This document shows, one piece after another, positions 19,523-21,198 of a stretch of 21,198 nt of DNA. The stretch spans positions 561,843-583,040 of the forward strand of contig BCIH01000013.1 of NCBI GenBank assembly GCA_002897115.2, written 5' to 3'. Numbering within the stretch: the stretch's first letter is position 1; each line of letters begins with the position of its first letter. The translations under genes and the position numbers were made by a program. The stretch is from Prototheca cutis (taxonomy: Eukaryota > Chlorophyta > Trebouxiophyceae > Chlorellales > Chlorellaceae). The notes below the pieces were generated by a model, which had not been told where the DNA came from, made no database searches, and saw nothing but the letters and a program-made list of their open reading frames with translations.

Positions 19523-20996
19523 TCACTCCTGCTCCTCCTTCATCTCGCCGCCCTCGCGACCCACCTCGGCGTCCTGTGGGATTGGAGGGGTGGGATTCCA
19601 GGGTCGTTTGACAAGACGCCCTCGGTGGGTTTCCTCCTCTTACAAGGTCTCTCCCCCACACGTACCCNCCCCCAAACCAACCTGCATGTCCGAGGTCCAG
19701 AGGGTGAGGTTGTCGCGGAGGAGCTGCATGATGAGCGTGGAGTCCTTGTACGACTCCTCGCCCAGCGAGTCGAGCTCGGCGATGGCCTCATCAAACGCCT
19801 GCTTGGCCAGGTGGCATGCGCGCTCGGGCGAGTTGAGGATCTCGTAGTAAAACACGGAAAAGTTGAGGGCCAGGCCCAGCCGGATGGGGTGCGTGGGGGG
19901 CAGGTCCACCAGGGCGATGTCCTGTGCCGCCTTGTACGCCAGCAGCGTGTGCTCTGCAGCCTCCTTGCGCTCTGCGCCCGTCTTGAACTCGGCCAGGTAA
20001 CGGTGGTAGTCGCCCTTCATCTTCAGGTAAAACACCTTGGACTCGCCAGACGAAGCCGTGGGGATCAGGTGCTCATCTAGCAGACCCAGGATGCTGCTGC
20101 AAATCTCCTGCAGCTCCTTCTCCACCTGCGACGACGTTTTGGACCCACGTGCATGGAGGGGTGACAAGGCACCGTGGCGGTGGCTGTGCACAAAAGGAGG
20201 TATCACCCATGGAGCTCAAGAAGGACGCTCGGCCCTGACTCATCGACAGCAATTCACGCCCACGCCCACACCCACACACACCTGCGCCAGGGCCCGTTTT
20301 CCCAAACACCCCCACACACTGTGAACCCAGGGACCTCTCGCCCTCAAACCCCAACGGTCCCCGGCGGATGCNCAGCTGGTGCACACCCCCACTTGTCCAC
20401 TCACCACTTCGCGGTATTTCCGGATGCGCTTGACGTTCTCCTCGTTCCCCTTGGACTCCTCCTTCTGCTCGATGGAGGAGATGATGCGCCAGGAGGCGCG
20501 GCGGGCGCCGATGACGTTCTTGTAGGCCACAGACAGCAGGTTGCGCTCCTCCACAGACAGCTCCTGGTCGTGCACCATCTGCGCGACCTTCTTCATCTCC
20601 GCAACCTGCGGGTGGGGGGAGCTCGCGGGGATCTGACGTCAGTCTGGTGTGCGATCAGCGCCCCGACCACCACCCTCGCGACGCCCTCCGCGGGCACAAC
20701 CGCAAACTCCTAGTAGGAAAGAAATGATCTGTTACGCTTTTATGGAGCGCACGGGCGGAGAGCACCGCTCCGTACAGAGGGCCACGGGCACCAGCTACTC
20801 CGCAGGTCTTTCACGCCAGTATCCCATCCACCCCCGCCCATCGCCCGGATGTCATCGTCCAACTTGCCATTTCATCGTAACGCTCCGCCTGCTCCGCGAG
20901 CTTGGCCAGGTATACGGCCTCCTCCCGATCAACTGGACCGTCCATCGTGGACCCCTGTGGTTTCTCCGGGTCCTGAAAAGCAGGTGCCTCTGTCAC
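19523..20996 (-). CDS. 14-3-3 phosphopeptide-binding protein, 274 aa (257 aa from second Met)
   Basis: Exons complement(20868..20996), complement(20405..20605), complement(19682..20125) and complement(19523..19573) join in phase 0 throughout. 14-3-3 dimers bind phosphoserine/threonine motifs and regulate enzymes, transporters and signalling proteins in cytosol and nucleus. The family is unmistakable: [66 protein letters not shown], and [16 protein letters not shown]. The phosphate-binding Lys, two Arg and Tyr are all present. The C-terminal tail ([16 protein letters not shown]) is acidic as usual. Intron 1 (20606..20867) begins GCAAGT rather than GT, a GC-AG intron; reading across it gives the expected [12 protein letters not shown]. 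The second in-frame Met (codon 18, [13 protein letters not shown]) gives a more typical length, and either Met could be the start. Confidence 0.96.
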
Positions 20997-21154
20997 GGTC
21001 GAGCAAAATCGACGACCGTGAACTCTATTCCGCGAAAAGAGCGATGCAATCTACGGCGAAACTGCGGTGCCGCGCGAGCGTCAGCCCAGGGCCTGTATCA
21101 ACGGGGCAGGGGAGGGACGAACCCGGGATCGCGTTGAGGGACAAATCCTCCGCG

Positions 21155-21198
<44 letters not shown>
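20997..21198. promoter_or_regulatory. 14-3-3 upstream region, ending in poly(C)
   Basis: The 202 bases upstream of the 14-3-3 start codon should contain its 5' UTR and proximal promoter. The last 44 bases are poly(C). No named promoter element was recognised. Confidence 0.35.
21155..21198 (+). repeat. Poly(C) run, at least 44 nt, at window edge
   Basis: A pure C run extends to the last base of the window, so its full length is unknown. Its position at the end may reflect a contig edge, where assembly stops at homopolymers. Confidence 0.9.

Overview
The window looks like nuclear DNA of a green alga, probably a GC-rich chlorophyte of the trebouxiophyte/Chlorella kind. The lineage is an inference. 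It rests on short GT-AG introns (about 90-330 bp) splitting nearly every gene, GC-rich third codon positions, plastid-type genes (a plant-type acyl desaturase and a plant/algal aromatic amino acid hydroxylase) and plant-like mitochondrial proteins. Exon chains were built by hand by matching splice sites, reading phase and family conservation. Coordinates are therefore predictions, but the phases close exactly in every gene given a joined model.

Layout, left to right: (1) the 5' part of a fatty-acyl desaturase (-), running off the left edge; (2) a 193-aa four-span membrane protein of unknown function (+); (3) aromatic amino acid hydroxylase (-), three exons; (4) a single-C2-domain protein with a low-complexity tail (+), nine exons; (5) a 62-aa mitochondrial ATP synthase 6-kDa-like subunit (-), three tiny exons; (6) a stand-alone tRNA-binding (EMAPII/Arc1p-like OB-fold) protein with an organelle-type presequence (-); (7) organellar elongation factor P (+), divergent from (6); (8) an unrecognised gene (-) with a (GT)25 tract at a splice acceptor; (9) peroxin PEX3 (+), five exons; (10) an AMT1-type ammonium transporter (+), two exons; (11) a 14-3-3 protein (-), four exons, with a GC-AG first intron. 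Genes mostly alternate in strand, making divergent promoter pairs (1/2, 3/4, 6/7, 8/9) and convergent 3' ends (2/3, 4/5, 7/8, 10/11).

There is no operon and no pathway cluster. The main functional adjacency is the divergent pair of organelle-translation genes (tRNA-binding protein and EF-P). The others are housekeeping genes: lipid desaturation, phenylalanine metabolism, ATP synthase, peroxisome biogenesis, ammonium uptake and phosphoprotein signalling.

I found no mobile element, CRISPR array, RNA gene or obviously new multi-gene system. The most unusual features are structural. There are four long pure poly(C) runs (23 to 82 nt), all on the + strand. Homopolymer and dinucleotide tracts sit at intron 3' ends. 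Single N bases fall mostly at third codon positions, as heterozygous sites would.
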